Made by a program: the position numbers and the translations under genes. From assembly GCF_011064285.1 (NCBI RefSeq), contig NZ_CP049332.1:682001-746000 (forward strand): a DNA stretch of 64,000 nucleotides, given 5' to 3'. The DNA comes from Vibrio ziniensis. GTDB lineage: Bacteria > Pseudomonadota > Gammaproteobacteria > Enterobacterales > Vibrionaceae. The notes below the pieces were generated by a model. The model searched no databases. It worked only from the letters and a program-made list of their open reading frames with translations, and was not told where the DNA came from. This document shows, in pieces, positions 26,396 through 34,987 of this stretch; the stretch's first letter is position 1, and each line of letters opens with the position of its first letter.

Positions 26396-27085
26396 GATAT
26401 TCACCTTTGAATGGCATTTAGCTATTAAGTATTCATTAATTTCAATCTGCTCCGGAACCAACAATTGGGTAGCTATATACAAGATCACTTTTAGTGATTC
26501 CGTCGCTGTGGTGTAAGTATCGCTTTAGCATTCTTTCAATACAATGGAGGTTATATTGAATCAATTTCCATAATTTGTTCTCAATTTTAACGGAAAATAG
26601 TCATAGGTATTCAAGAAGATGTGATGGATATGAGGAAAAGTTAACCGGTTGTTTGATAAGGTATTCTGTGAAATGACGAAGCAGTCAGACAACCAAACGA
26701 ATATGTAAGTCTTCTTGGTTTCAGAGAACCTGCAACTTAGAGTTTGACAACTTATCTCAATATCTAAGGATAAGTCTTTTGATTTTCAAGATTTAGGTGA
26801 ATCTGATGGATTGATCAAAATGGAAATGGTTACCTAGCCAAAAAATAATCCGCTGTAACTTACATTTGTCCATCTTCGAGTCAGCTTGATCTGAGCTGAC
26901 TCATCTGTGCCCCAAAGAGTGCCAACCTAATATTTAGGATACATTTCATTTGTTACTAATTGGCCTATTTAATCTAATAGTAAGTTTTCCTCTTGGTTAG
27001 ATGCAGCATATGTCACGATTCTGTCAAGTTAGAAATGCTGTTATGTTACTATCGAGTGTATTCCACCAATTAGAAAGGAGTAGGT
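26396..27085. other. Intergenic region with duplicated promoter and hairpin
   Basis: About 690 bases without a gene. At 26503-26565 is a copy of the promoter region found before the intact lysR gene (23663-23725). Downstream of it, where a gene should follow, only stop-rich sequence remains, so a gene has probably decayed here; I could not identify it. At 26878-26902 is a perfect 9-bp inverted repeat (7-base loop) without a T run. Confidence 0.5.
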
Positions 27086-27559
27086 ATGGTTGTTCTCAGG
27101 AAAATGCGGGACGATGAATATCCGGCTTATTGTCGGTATTTTATCGACGATTACAGTCAAGAAATAGCCAAGAACTATGGTCATTCTATTGAGCTAGCAA
27201 CTGAGTTGGCAAAAAAAGAACTGCATCGTTGCTTTCCAAGTGGATTAGAAGGAAATGAACATTCGTTGCTATGCATTGATGCTGAGATTGATGGGCAATT
27301 AAATCGTGTGGGTTATTTGTGGCATTCGATTAATGCTACAGACAAATCGACCTTTATATATGATTTCTTTGTGTCAGGTGAATACCGTGGTTTGGGCTAC
27401 GGTACTAAGGCAATCAGTGCATTAGAAAAACAGTTGCAACAAGTTGGCGTTAATCAAATAAAGTTAAGAGTAGCTTATCAAAATAAGCGAGCGCTGAAAC
27501 TGTACCAAGAAGTGGGGTTTGTGATTACTGGTTTTAATATGTCCAAGAACATTGAATAG
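27086..27559 (+). CDS. GNAT-family N-acetyltransferase
   Basis: This 157-residue acetyltransferase has the acetyl-CoA loop in FFVSGEYRGLGYGTKAIS (R/Q-x-x-G-x-G/A type) at about residues 92-109 and the C-terminal NKRALKLYQEVGF motif. It is of the stand-alone GNAT type annotated as acting on amino groups of small molecules or proteins; the substrate cannot be inferred. A strong AAAGGAG lies 8 bases before the ATG. It is monocistronic in an accessory stretch. Confidence 0.85.
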   Translation: MVVLRKMRDDEYPAYCRYFIDDYSQEIAKNYGHSIELATELAKKELHRCFPSGLEGNEHSLLCIDAEIDGQLNRVGYLWHSINATDKSTFIYDFFVSGEYRGLGYGTKAISALEKQLQQVGVNQIKLRVAYQNKRALKLYQEVGFVITGFNMSKNIE

Positions 27560-27925
27560 TTGTGTCAAACAAGCGCCAAAGGTTTAAAAAGAGGGTTAGC
27601 GGGAAATTAGCTAACAAATATCTGCCCCATTCCTTCTTAAATTATCTTTAGGCTGCATTAAAGGTAAATGTTGTTTTTTATGGGTTTTATTTTTATTAAT
27701 TTTAATAACTGTGTTTTTTTGTTATTCATATCATGATGAGCTGTAAGTGATTCTCTACTTCAGCGTCGTTAGCTAAGCTAGCCCATTCACAGGCAAACCA
27801 ACTTTGAAAAATAGAGTTCTTGGACTTTTTTAGATGCGTCTGAACGAGAAATACTTTATCAATAATCATCAGATTCAATTTGTGAATGATCAGATAGTAA
27901 TAAACTTAATAAAGAAGCTAACTCT
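27560..27925. other. Intergenic region before the large surface metallopeptidase
   Basis: About 365 bases, AT-rich. A 6-bp inverted repeat at 27595-27615 (9-base loop) after the GNAT gene could be a weak terminator. The ribosome-binding site of the next gene (AAGAAG) is at its right end. Nothing else seen. Confidence 0.4.
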
Positions 27926-30688
27926 ATGAATAAAAAGATCATACCTCTCGGTTTAGTATTAACGACTAGCTTATCGAGTTTCACCTTTGCCGCTCCGTTA
28001 GTCACACAAAATGAATCAGGTGTCGCACAAGATCAGGATTACTATACTCAAGATGTGCGTAACACCCGCCTCATTTTTACCGAGCAAAATAAGACTTATG
28101 CCGAGCATGCTGCGGCCGTTGAACGTATTTTACAGCCTGAATATGAGTTACATTATGGCTATCAGATGGACTCTCAACTCAACGTTGGGTTAATGTCATC
28201 TTATAACCAAATTGCCAATGGTTTTTCGAGCCAATCACCACTTAACCGTCAGATTAACTATATGGGGGGCGCTCAATTACCTGATTACTTTTCTTCGGCT
28301 AATTGGTTAGATACCTTGCTGTTCCACGAAACCGCTCATGACTACCAAATGAACAGCAAGAACAATAAAGTGTCACAAACAATGTACACTTTATTTAGAA
28401 ATGGTTCTTTTGGTCCTTTAGGTTTGATTCCAGCAGTACAACCTAATGCTTACACATCCCGCTTTATGCTAGAAGGGAATGCGGTATTAAATGAATCTTG
28501 GCATGGTCAAGGTGGACGCCTATACAGTGGCCGTTACCGAGCAATGACGAACATTCATGCCAAAGCAGGTTATCTCACTCCTGAACGTTTATACAATGAC
28601 ACGCTGTTTTTCCCATTTGGTGAAAGTGCGTATGTGTTCGGCTCACAATATCACTATTATTTAGCCGAAACATTTGGCCTTGAAACCGCTAACAAATTTT
28701 TCCAGAATCGTTCTAAACATTGGTACTGGCCATTCTTAGTCAATAAACCAATGCGTGATACGGTGGGGGAATCTTTTGATGACACATTCAAAGCTTGGGT
28801 AAAAAAAAACACCAAAGAAGCTGAACAGATGAATATTGCCCAAGGTGATGTCATCGCCCGTTCTAAGTATTATGGTGAGCTTAATACTCAACAAGGTCGT
28901 ATTATCTTCCTAACTAATCCAGATGCCGTCCGTGCGCCACTCCTTAATGAGTATGATATAGCTAGCGGCGAAGTATCACAGCAGCGCACCAGTTTAGATA
29001 TGGGTAAGGTCTATCGTATTGAAGGTGAAGATTTTACCGTTTCAGGTCGCCGTACTTCTGTATGGCGTACCACCCAAGGCTTATTTGATGATGATGCTTT
29101 AATTAAAGATGGCAGCGAAGGTCATGTCTACCAAGGTGAGTTAACAGATGGTCGCGAAGTCTATTTCAAAACCACCGAATCTTTTGTTCAACCACAACTG
29201 TATGTGGGTGATGAGTTCTACGCCGCCGTCAACTCTTCTGTATTAGTAAAAGATGACAACCTGTATTACTTCATCCAAAAGGGCAATAACCGCACTTTAT
29301 ATCGCAACAAAGAGGCGATTTTAACCCTACCCGCGTTTTACAGTATTGTGAAAGATGTTGATAGCCAAGGTCGAGTCTATTTCATTGCCAATACTGAGTT
29401 TGGTAGCTCATTATTCCGCACACAAAATGGCAAAATTGAACAAGTACTTGATGCCGATAACGTGGTTGATGCTCGTTTAATTGATGATAACAAAGTGATT
29501 GCCACTGCAATTTCGGCTGATGATTACTACTATACCTGTCTTCCAATCAGTGTGTCGGATAACCAACCATATCAGTTAAATTTAATTTGGGATGATGAAG
29601 GTGGGCTAGCAGAGCAACAGCAACAAATGCTCGCTAACCTTGAACCTGAACCATTAAATACTGATACCGACTATGGCTGGTTTAATAATATTCGTTATAG
29701 CAGCGGTGAACTTAGCTTAGGTGCTGCAACCGAAACGGATGATCAAGGTGAAGACACTACCAAATTACGTTACAGCGTCAGCCTTGAATTTACCGATCCA
29801 TTACACCGCAGCATCTACAACCTGTGGGCCATGAATGACGATGAATATAGTGACTTAATCGGTGCTGGTTTCAGTAACAACCAATATTTCTTACTGGTAG
29901 GCGTGCGTGGCTATTATGTCCTAAATAATAATTACACTGACCCTGCTATCAACCAAGATCAAACTCGTGATTATGGTGTAGCTGCTCAATTACGTTTACC
30001 ATTTATTCAAACTGGTTTCTGGAACGCTGAAGTCGCCAGTAATTATTACCAAGATTACAAATTGGACGAACGTGAACCATTATCGGTACAGTTAGGTATC
30101 TCACGAACAGAACATTATGGTCAAAGCTGGTTATACAATAAACAAGTAGCTCTATCCTTATATGGTGTGCAAGATCGTGAAGACCAAACCAGTGGTGCAT
30201 CATTAGCATTAAGTACCGACTTACCAGCAGAGTTCTACATCAACCTTGCAGCAAAATATTCGGCGAGTGACAGCAGTAATGTCGACGCAAAAGATCGTCG
30301 TGGCGTCGAATTACTTTCAAGCAGTAATTTCATCAACAACGACCCAAGTAACTTTTTAATGCCAGCATTAACTGATGATGCCTATGCAGAAGATGTCGCA
30401 ATGGGTGAAGTGAGCTTATCGAAAGTGGTTGAATTCTCAGCTTATGGATTTAAGTTCCCACTCTCTGTACGCAGAGAGAGAATCGACCTTACCTATCGCC
30501 GTTATGAAATTGGTCAACTCAATACCATTGGTGATATTAGTATCAACCAAGCAGTAGTCGGACTGCATTTTGATACCCGAGTACTCAACGTATTGCCTAT
30601 CGGTATCTACACTGAATACACACGCACCACAGAAACCTCACTAACAGATAAAGATCATTTCCAAGTAGGCCTAGAGTTCGGCTTATAA
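27926..30688 (+). CDS. Predicted surface metallopeptidase with propeller and C-terminal beta-barrel
   Basis: This 920-residue exported protein has a signal peptide ending in TFAAPL. Residues about 60-320 hold a gluzincin-like zinc site: HETAH at 134-138 with E183 in FMLEGNAVLNE as the likely third ligand. Residues about 320-580 are rich in short beta repeats with Y/F-W-R-T patterns and resemble a TolB/WD-type propeller. From about 590 to the end, alternating strands with aromatic girdles (LRYSVSLEFTDP, YFLLVGVRGYYVL, VGLEFGL) look like an outer-membrane barrel, although the last residue is Leu and not Phe. I do not know a named homologue. It is monocistronic, ends beside a C15 tract and a strong terminator, and lies among dead genes. 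Confidence 0.65.
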   Translation: MNKKIIPLGLVLTTSLSSFTFAAPLVTQNESGVAQDQDYYTQDVRNTRLIFTEQNKTYAEHAAAVERILQPEYELHYGYQMDSQLNVGLMSSYNQIANGFSSQSPLNRQINYMGGAQLPDYFSSANWLDTLLFHETAHDYQMNSKNNKVSQTMYTLFRNGSFGPLGLIPAVQPNAYTSRFMLEGNAVLNESWHGQGGRLYSGRYRAMTNIHAKAGYLTPERLYNDTLFFPFGESAYVFGSQYHYYLAETFGLETANKFFQNRSKHWYWPFLVNKPMRDTVGESFDDTFKAWVKKNTKEAEQMNIAQGDVIARSKYYGELNTQQGRIIFLTNPDAVRAPLLNEYDIASGEVSQQRTSLDMGKVYRIEGEDFTVSGRRTSVWRTTQGLFDDDALIKDGSEGHVYQGELTDGREVYFKTTESFVQPQLYVGDEFYAAVNSSVLVKDDNLYYFIQKGNNRTLYRNKEAILTLPAFYSIVKDVDSQGRVYFIANTEFGSSLFRTQNGKIEQVLDADNVVDARLIDDNKVIATAISADDYYYTCLPISVSDNQPYQLNLIWDDEGGLAEQQQQMLANLEPEPLNTDTDYGWFNNIRYSSGELSLGAATETDDQGEDTTKLRYSVSLEFTDPLHRSIYNLWAMNDDEYSDLIGAGFSNNQYFLLVGVRGYYVLNNNYTDPAINQDQTRDYGVAAQLRLPFIQTGFWNAEVASNYYQDYKLDEREPLSVQLGISRTEHYGQSWLYNKQVALSLYGVQDREDQTSGASLALSTDLPAEFYINLAAKYSASDSSNVDAKDRRGVELLSSSNFINNDPSNFLMPALTDDAYAEDVAMGEVSLSKVVEFSAYGFKFPLSVRRERIDLTYRRYEIGQLNTIGDISINQAVVGLHFDTRVLNVLPIGIYTEYTRTTETSLTDKDHFQVGLEFGL

Positions 30689-30692
30689 GCAA

Positions 30693-30707
30693 CCCCCCCC
30701 CCCCCCC
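30693..30707. repeat. Poly-C tract of 15 bases
   Basis: An uninterrupted run of 15 C lies 4 bases after the metallopeptidase stop codon and just before its terminator. It is outside coding sequence, so length changes would not shift a frame. It may be a slippery tract affecting the mRNA 3' end, or partly an assembly artefact. Confidence 0.8.
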
Positions 30708-30713
30708 TGAAAT

Positions 30714-30747
30714 AAAAAGGCTAGAATCAATTGACGCTAGCCTTTTT
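30714..30747 (+). terminator. Terminator of the metallopeptidase gene
   Basis: An 11-bp stem (30714-30724 with 30737-30747) has A and T tails on both sides and a 12-base loop; it should work in both directions. Confidence 0.85.
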
Positions 30748-30763
30748 ATTTTCTGAAGTCGAT

Positions 30764-30960
30764 TCACCATTCGTCAATAACTCCTTTAGTTTCAGTATGG
30801 TTCGTGTCTCATGGCACAACATTCATTTCTAGTCCATTTATTGATAGGAACTTGAAGAAAGTTTCTAATGTGGATTTTTGCAGGGATACTTTCAAATCTA
30901 GATACTGTTGCTTGCGGCAGACCAAGACAGGTTTTCTTTAAACCACTGTTCTTCCGAGCT
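30764..30960 (-). pseudogene. Remnant of a HipB-like (XRE) antitoxin gene
   Basis: On the minus strand, GLPQATVSRFES (recognition helix region of a HipB/XRE antitoxin) is followed in the next frame by LQKSTLETFFKFLSINGLEM and NVVP, an in-frame TGA, then DTNHTETKGVIDEW and the natural stop. The spacing and order match HipB, in which this helix is followed by a strand that dimerises. At least one frameshift and one stop break it, and the N-terminal helices are worn away. No HipA toxin is recognisable in the 800 bases around it, so it is an orphan relic. Confidence 0.65.
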
Positions 30961-31505
30961 TCGTGCTGCCGATGGCTTTCGGTGTGCTAACTAGCATCCT
31001 GTTAACCTCAGTTAGAAATGGAGATAGTACGTAATGTATACTCTAAAGAGTATATAAGCAAAGTGAGACAAAATCTGTTCAGAACAAATGTCATCCATGT
31101 AGGTGGGTTTGTAATTTGGCAATCAGATTAGAGGTTTATAATATCTCAGACAATCCACTATATGCTATATTAGCAAAGTCTCTGACTCACCTATGCCCCA
31201 TTCCGCGTTGACATTGATTATGCTCTTATTTGAGAGATGCACTATTTGACTTATTTAAAGTAATCCGTAAAAAGCTAATTTAGCAAAATCGATAACTCGC
31301 AAATGTCCATTTCTGAGTTATGACTTTGATTTTTTGGGGATTATCAAGCGATTTTGTCGTATTTTAGTGGAAGAGATCTAGGTTGACATGATTCATGTTT
31401 AATTGCGCCAGTCGGTAACCTAATAGCAGTTTAATATTATCATGAGCAGATTTTTATATTGCCGGGGTGTCAAGTTATGGTCCCAGCCACAATATTGTTC
31501 ACAAG
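30961..31505. other. Gene-free region with a diverged direct repeat
   Basis: No gene is seen. Two related segments of about 60 bases occur 110 bases apart (from 31169 and from 31279), sharing TAGCAAA(A/G)TC, ACTC(A/G)C and a following ATG(C/T)CC block. They may be worn copies of one element. Their meaning is unknown. Confidence 0.4.
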
Positions 31506-32390
31506 CTATTTAAATTCAAGGGAAGAGAAAGTACCAAAGAATTTAAATAGCTCTTCGAGCTCTTCAAAATTATCATCATCCTTTGATGCATTTTGCACGA
31601 GGAACAGCAGTAGTTCTACGAACAAAAATCCAATAGTTCGGCTATGGAAAATGGAGTCGACGTCACTAGGTAATACGTATTGGATGTCACTATAAATGCT
31701 GTAGGGGTTTGAGTGAGTATTGGTTACCACAGTAACGTGGGCATTCTTACTGTTGAAGTATTTTGTAATACTTAATACAACGGGATTAAATCGATAATAG
31801 GAAAAGGCAATTAGCACGTCTTTGTCACTGACACCGAGCAGGGCTTTGGGTAATTCGCCCTTGTCTAGAGGTAGTAATATTACATCTGAACGGCTGTATT
31901 TTAATAAAGTAGAGAAATGTATAGCTAAAGCGTGCGATGAAGCAGGGCCTACAACGTAGATAGTTCGACTTTTGTCAGCAACAATCTTGGCTAATTTTTC
32001 TAGGTCAACCATGTTCAAATCATAATTAAATTGTTCTATCAGTTGGCTTACATTACTGATGTAACGTTGAGCTTCAGTTTTCGTATCCGTTGACTGGTTT
32101 GCAGTTTTGGCTTTATTTGCGTCGATGGGCGCGATCATTGTGTGCGCTATTAAATCTCTTTTTAACGCATTCTTAAATGCCGCATAACCTGTGTATCCCA
32201 GTTTATTAAGGTAGCGTCCAATGGTTGCTTTGCTTATTTGTACTTTTTGCGCGAGATCTATTATTCCGTAATAAGATAGCTCCTCAAAATGATTAACAAT
32301 GAAAGAATGGAGTATTAGTTCTGATTCAGTGAAAGGTTGGAGTTTTTCTGCCAACTGCTTGTACGTCGATAAATCAAGATGATCTTTCAT
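31506..32390 (-). CDS. RpiR/MurR-family transcriptional regulator (HTH + SIS)
   Basis: This 294-residue regulator has an N-terminal HTH_6 domain (about 1-80, with the helix IIDLAQKVQISKATIGRYLNK) and a SIS domain (about 125-260) whose GPASSHALAIHFSTLLKYS and ..DVLIAFSYYRFNP segments form a sugar-phosphate-type pocket. RpiR proteins usually sense phosphosugars, but some control other catabolic genes. It is the first in a row with a secreted SGNH hydrolase and a porin on the same strand and a transporter-lyase-malic enzyme operon on the other. Its probable job is local control of this cluster. Confidence 0.88.
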   Translation of the reverse strand: MKDHLDLSTYKQLAEKLQPFTESELILHSFIVNHFEELSYYGIIDLAQKVQISKATIGRYLNKLGYTGYAAFKNALKRDLIAHTMIAPIDANKAKTANQSTDTKTEAQRYISNVSQLIEQFNYDLNMVDLEKLAKIVADKSRTIYVVGPASSHALAIHFSTLLKYSRSDVILLPLDKGELPKALLGVSDKDVLIAFSYYRFNPVVLSITKYFNSKNAHVTVVTNTHSNPYSIYSDIQYVLPSDVDSIFHSRTIGFLFVELLLFLVQNASKDDDNFEELEELFKFFGTFSSLEFK

Positions 32391-32521
32391 AACAGTTTAA
32401 TCATTGTGGATGCGAATTTGGGAGAGTAACACAGTGGTTGGAAATTTCGTGGATTCACTGGTTGAAAGGTGATCCTCGTAAAACAAAAGGTCTTCTTGAA
32501 AAATAAAGAAGACCTGAGTAC

Positions 32522-33298
32522 CTATTTAGACTGGTAGCTTTGAACCGTTTCCCAAGCAACAGTCTGCAGCTTTCTAGCGGTTTCTGGTGACATATCAGAA
32601 TCGGCAGGAGTTTCACCCCCAATCGGCGATTGGTTGTACAGCGTAGCGAAGAACACTGACGCAGCCAAATAGGTGCCGGCTAGTGATGGGTGTTTTCCAT
32701 CGCTGTGATATAAGTTGATCTCTGGATACTGTTTCATGCTTTGTGCAAAAGCAAGTCCAACTGGTGCCACATATCCACCCGTTTCTTCGGCTATGACCAT
32801 GTATGCTTTAGCTAGTGCTTGGGTCTGTTCTGGGTGAGACTTTTGTGCCCACGTCATAAAATAGACTACTTTGGATCCTGCATCATGAGCGATTTCTGCC
32901 ATTTTTTTTGCCGAAGTTTGAAAGTACTCTCTTGAATTGCTTTTCTTACTAATAGGCTCCATAGAGTTGCCTTGTAGAACAACGACATCCCAAGATTTCA
33001 ATGTGTTTTGAAAACGTAAATTGGGTTCATGCCAACCTAATTCACCACTAGAAATCGTTATTCCACGATAGCTATAACCTTCCGCGTTATTTGGCAGTAA
33101 AGAACGAGTTAAATCACGTAAGCGTGTATTTAAATTATTGTTGTAGTGTGTGTATGAGTTACCGTAAATAGCAATGACTTTGTTACCACCGTCCATTCTA
33201 GCGGTTGGAGATGGGGCTATCAGGGTATCGGCATATACCACCTGACTACTCAATATTAACGTTGTTGTAAGTAGTGATGCTCTTAGTCGTAGTTTCAT
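32522..33298 (-). CDS. Secreted SGNH-type hydrolase
   Basis: This 258-residue exported protein has a signal peptide of about 23 residues ending VYA. The SGNH blocks are visible: nucleophile S48 in YGNSYT, Gly/Asn block II-III at GNS (110-112) and the catalytic pair D200-x-x-H203 in YHSDGKHPS. It is similar to the DUF4886-like branch of SGNH hydrolases, often found with carbohydrate or ester degradation genes. The reaction would be ester hydrolysis in the periplasm or outside the cell. It is 12 bases from the porin gene upstream and shares its transcript. The location between porin and regulator suggests it prepares the substrate imported by the adjacent transporter. Confidence 0.75.
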   Translation of the reverse strand: MKLRLRASLLTTTLILSSQVVYADTLIAPSPTARMDGGNKVIAIYGNSYTHYNNNLNTRLRDLTRSLLPNNAEGYSYRGITISSGELGWHEPNLRFQNTLKSWDVVVLQGNSMEPISKKSNSREYFQTSAKKMAEIAHDAGSKVVYFMTWAQKSHPEQTQALAKAYMVIAEETGGYVAPVGLAFAQSMKQYPEINLYHSDGKHPSLAGTYLAASVFFATLYNQSPIGGETPADSDMSPETARKLQTVAWETVQSYQSK

Positions 33299-33310
33299 AA
33301 AGTTGCATTC

Positions 33311-34360
33311 CTAGAAGTCATAGCGAAGGCCAAACGTTATCCCGTCATCATTGCTATCCTCATGCTTGACAACTAACTCGCGATCATAAGTTAAGGATAG
33401 GTATGTGCCACGGGCTAAAGTCCATTGCCCTTCCACTCGCCAGTCTTCTTTCTCATATTCACTTTCATCATTTTGATCAAGGAAGTTATAACCAGCTAGC
33501 ACTTTAAAGTTATGCCATTTGTAAGCAATAACAGAGTCTATACCGAAATACTTTTCACTGCTCTGGTCGTCCAAATCAATCTTTACATAATCCGCAGTCA
33601 CTCCAAACGTGAAGTTACTCTGCGCTAACTCAACGCCTGCCATAATCTGGTTGTGCTGCTTACGAGATGTATCTGTATTTTCGTCGTCGCGATTAAACTG
33701 GCTGATCGCCAGAGCAGGTGATAAATCTAAACTCTTACCCTTGAAATTCATTCGGTAGCTAGCCATAAAACCATTATCTAAGCGTTCATTCTCATTGTTT
33801 CCCAGTATGTAAGCTGCTTGAATTTCGTGAATACCGAATTTGCCTTCATATTGCAACGTTGAATCCTGACGATTGAACGAATATGAAGTATCAATGGAAG
33901 ATAATCCAAAATTATAAATTCCAGGGGTGAAGTTTTTGTATTGATCAGTGATTTTCATTACTTGGTACATCGGATTTTTGGTTCGTCCAAATATCAACGT
34001 ACCCAAGTTGTCATTCTCAATACCCACATAGTTATAACGAGCTTCTAGATCTTCCCCTTCAGCAAAGCGTGTGTCATTCTGCTCTGTACGCACTTGCCAC
34101 TCAAACTTACCTATCGCTCTACTGTTATTAATCGCTTTTAGTTCTTTACTCATGCTGAAACCTAGACGACCGCTCATTCGACCTGCCCATTCTTTTTCAG
34201 CAGTAAAACTTTCTTCTCCCTTTGCTATTTGTGCTTCTAAGCGGCCATAGATGTCAATTTTATTGGTGTCATCGTTATAGACGTTTTGCGCAAGAGCCGT
34301 TCCTGATATACAAAGCGCTGGGATAAAGGGTAAGAGATTTTTATTTATTATCATTTGCAA
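33311..34360 (-). CDS. Gram-negative trimeric-type porin
   Basis: This 349-residue outer-membrane protein has a signal peptide ending ALAQ and the mature start NVYNDDTNKIDIYGRLEAQI, the typical first strand of porins. GRLGFSMSKELK and GTLIFGRTKNPMYQV are the familiar porin loop-strand blocks, and the protein ends GLRYDF with the C-terminal Phe required by BAM. The large acidic loops suggest selectivity, but pore specificity cannot be read. It is co-directional with the SGNH hydrolase and divergent from the DcuC-like gene. Confidence 0.88.
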   Translation of the reverse strand: MQMIINKNLLPFIPALCISGTALAQNVYNDDTNKIDIYGRLEAQIAKGEESFTAEKEWAGRMSGRLGFSMSKELKAINNSRAIGKFEWQVRTEQNDTRFAEGEDLEARYNYVGIENDNLGTLIFGRTKNPMYQVMKITDQYKNFTPGIYNFGLSSIDTSYSFNRQDSTLQYEGKFGIHEIQAAYILGNNENERLDNGFMASYRMNFKGKSLDLSPALAISQFNRDDENTDTSRKQHNQIMAGVELAQSNFTFGVTADYVKIDLDDQSSEKYFGIDSVIAYKWHNFKVLAGYNFLDQNDESEYEKEDWRVEGQWTLARGTYLSLTYDRELVVKHEDSNDDGITFGLRYDF

Positions 34361-34987
34361 TCTTCCTTATTTGTTATTGGAGATTGCATCCTAATTTTCT
34401 CTTTGTTTAAAAAATAAGGGAACTCATACTTCCCTAACTAAAATTTGATTCACTTCATATTTATGCATTTTTATAATTATTAATGGTTTTTATTTTATTT
34501 CTTTTTGAGTTTTTTATTTAATTCATAATCTGTTTTATTTTGTTTTCGTTTTAAAATTGTGATCTATACCTAAATGGTGAGGCATCTTTAATGCTGATTA
34601 TGATGTGATGAGAAATTTAAATTCTCATTGTTTTTATTAAAATTAATCTTATCTTGTATTTTTATTATTCTTTGTTTTTATTGGTTTTATTTGGTGGGAA
34701 ATAAGATTTCCCACCAAGGTTCAATTTAAGTTGTATAAACTGAGTATTAAGTGTTTTTTGTGACATTTTTTATGAGAATATTATCAGGAAATTAATTTCA
34801 ACTAATGGTTTTTTGAGTGTTAAATCACTTTTTAAAGAATGTTTGTTGAGAAGTTATTATTGAAAGAATCAAGCAGAGTAAGTTTTTTAAATGCTTCACA
34901 CTTTTTGGCGAGAATAAATAGTTCCCATATTGTTATCGCGAGTTAGAAAACATGATGTTGGCTTAATACTATAAAAAGGTGAAACAT
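34361..34987. other. AT-rich divergent promoter region of the lyase cluster
   Basis: About 630 bases between the porin and the DcuC-like gene, very AT-rich with long A/T runs. It should carry the promoters of both transcripts and the RpiR operator, but I found no strong palindrome. No gene is seen in it. Confidence 0.5.

Noticed and set aside
26396..26488. 31-residue extension of the DUF3316-like protein
   Set aside because: It would place 31 residues before a perfect signal peptide that has its own ribosome-binding site.
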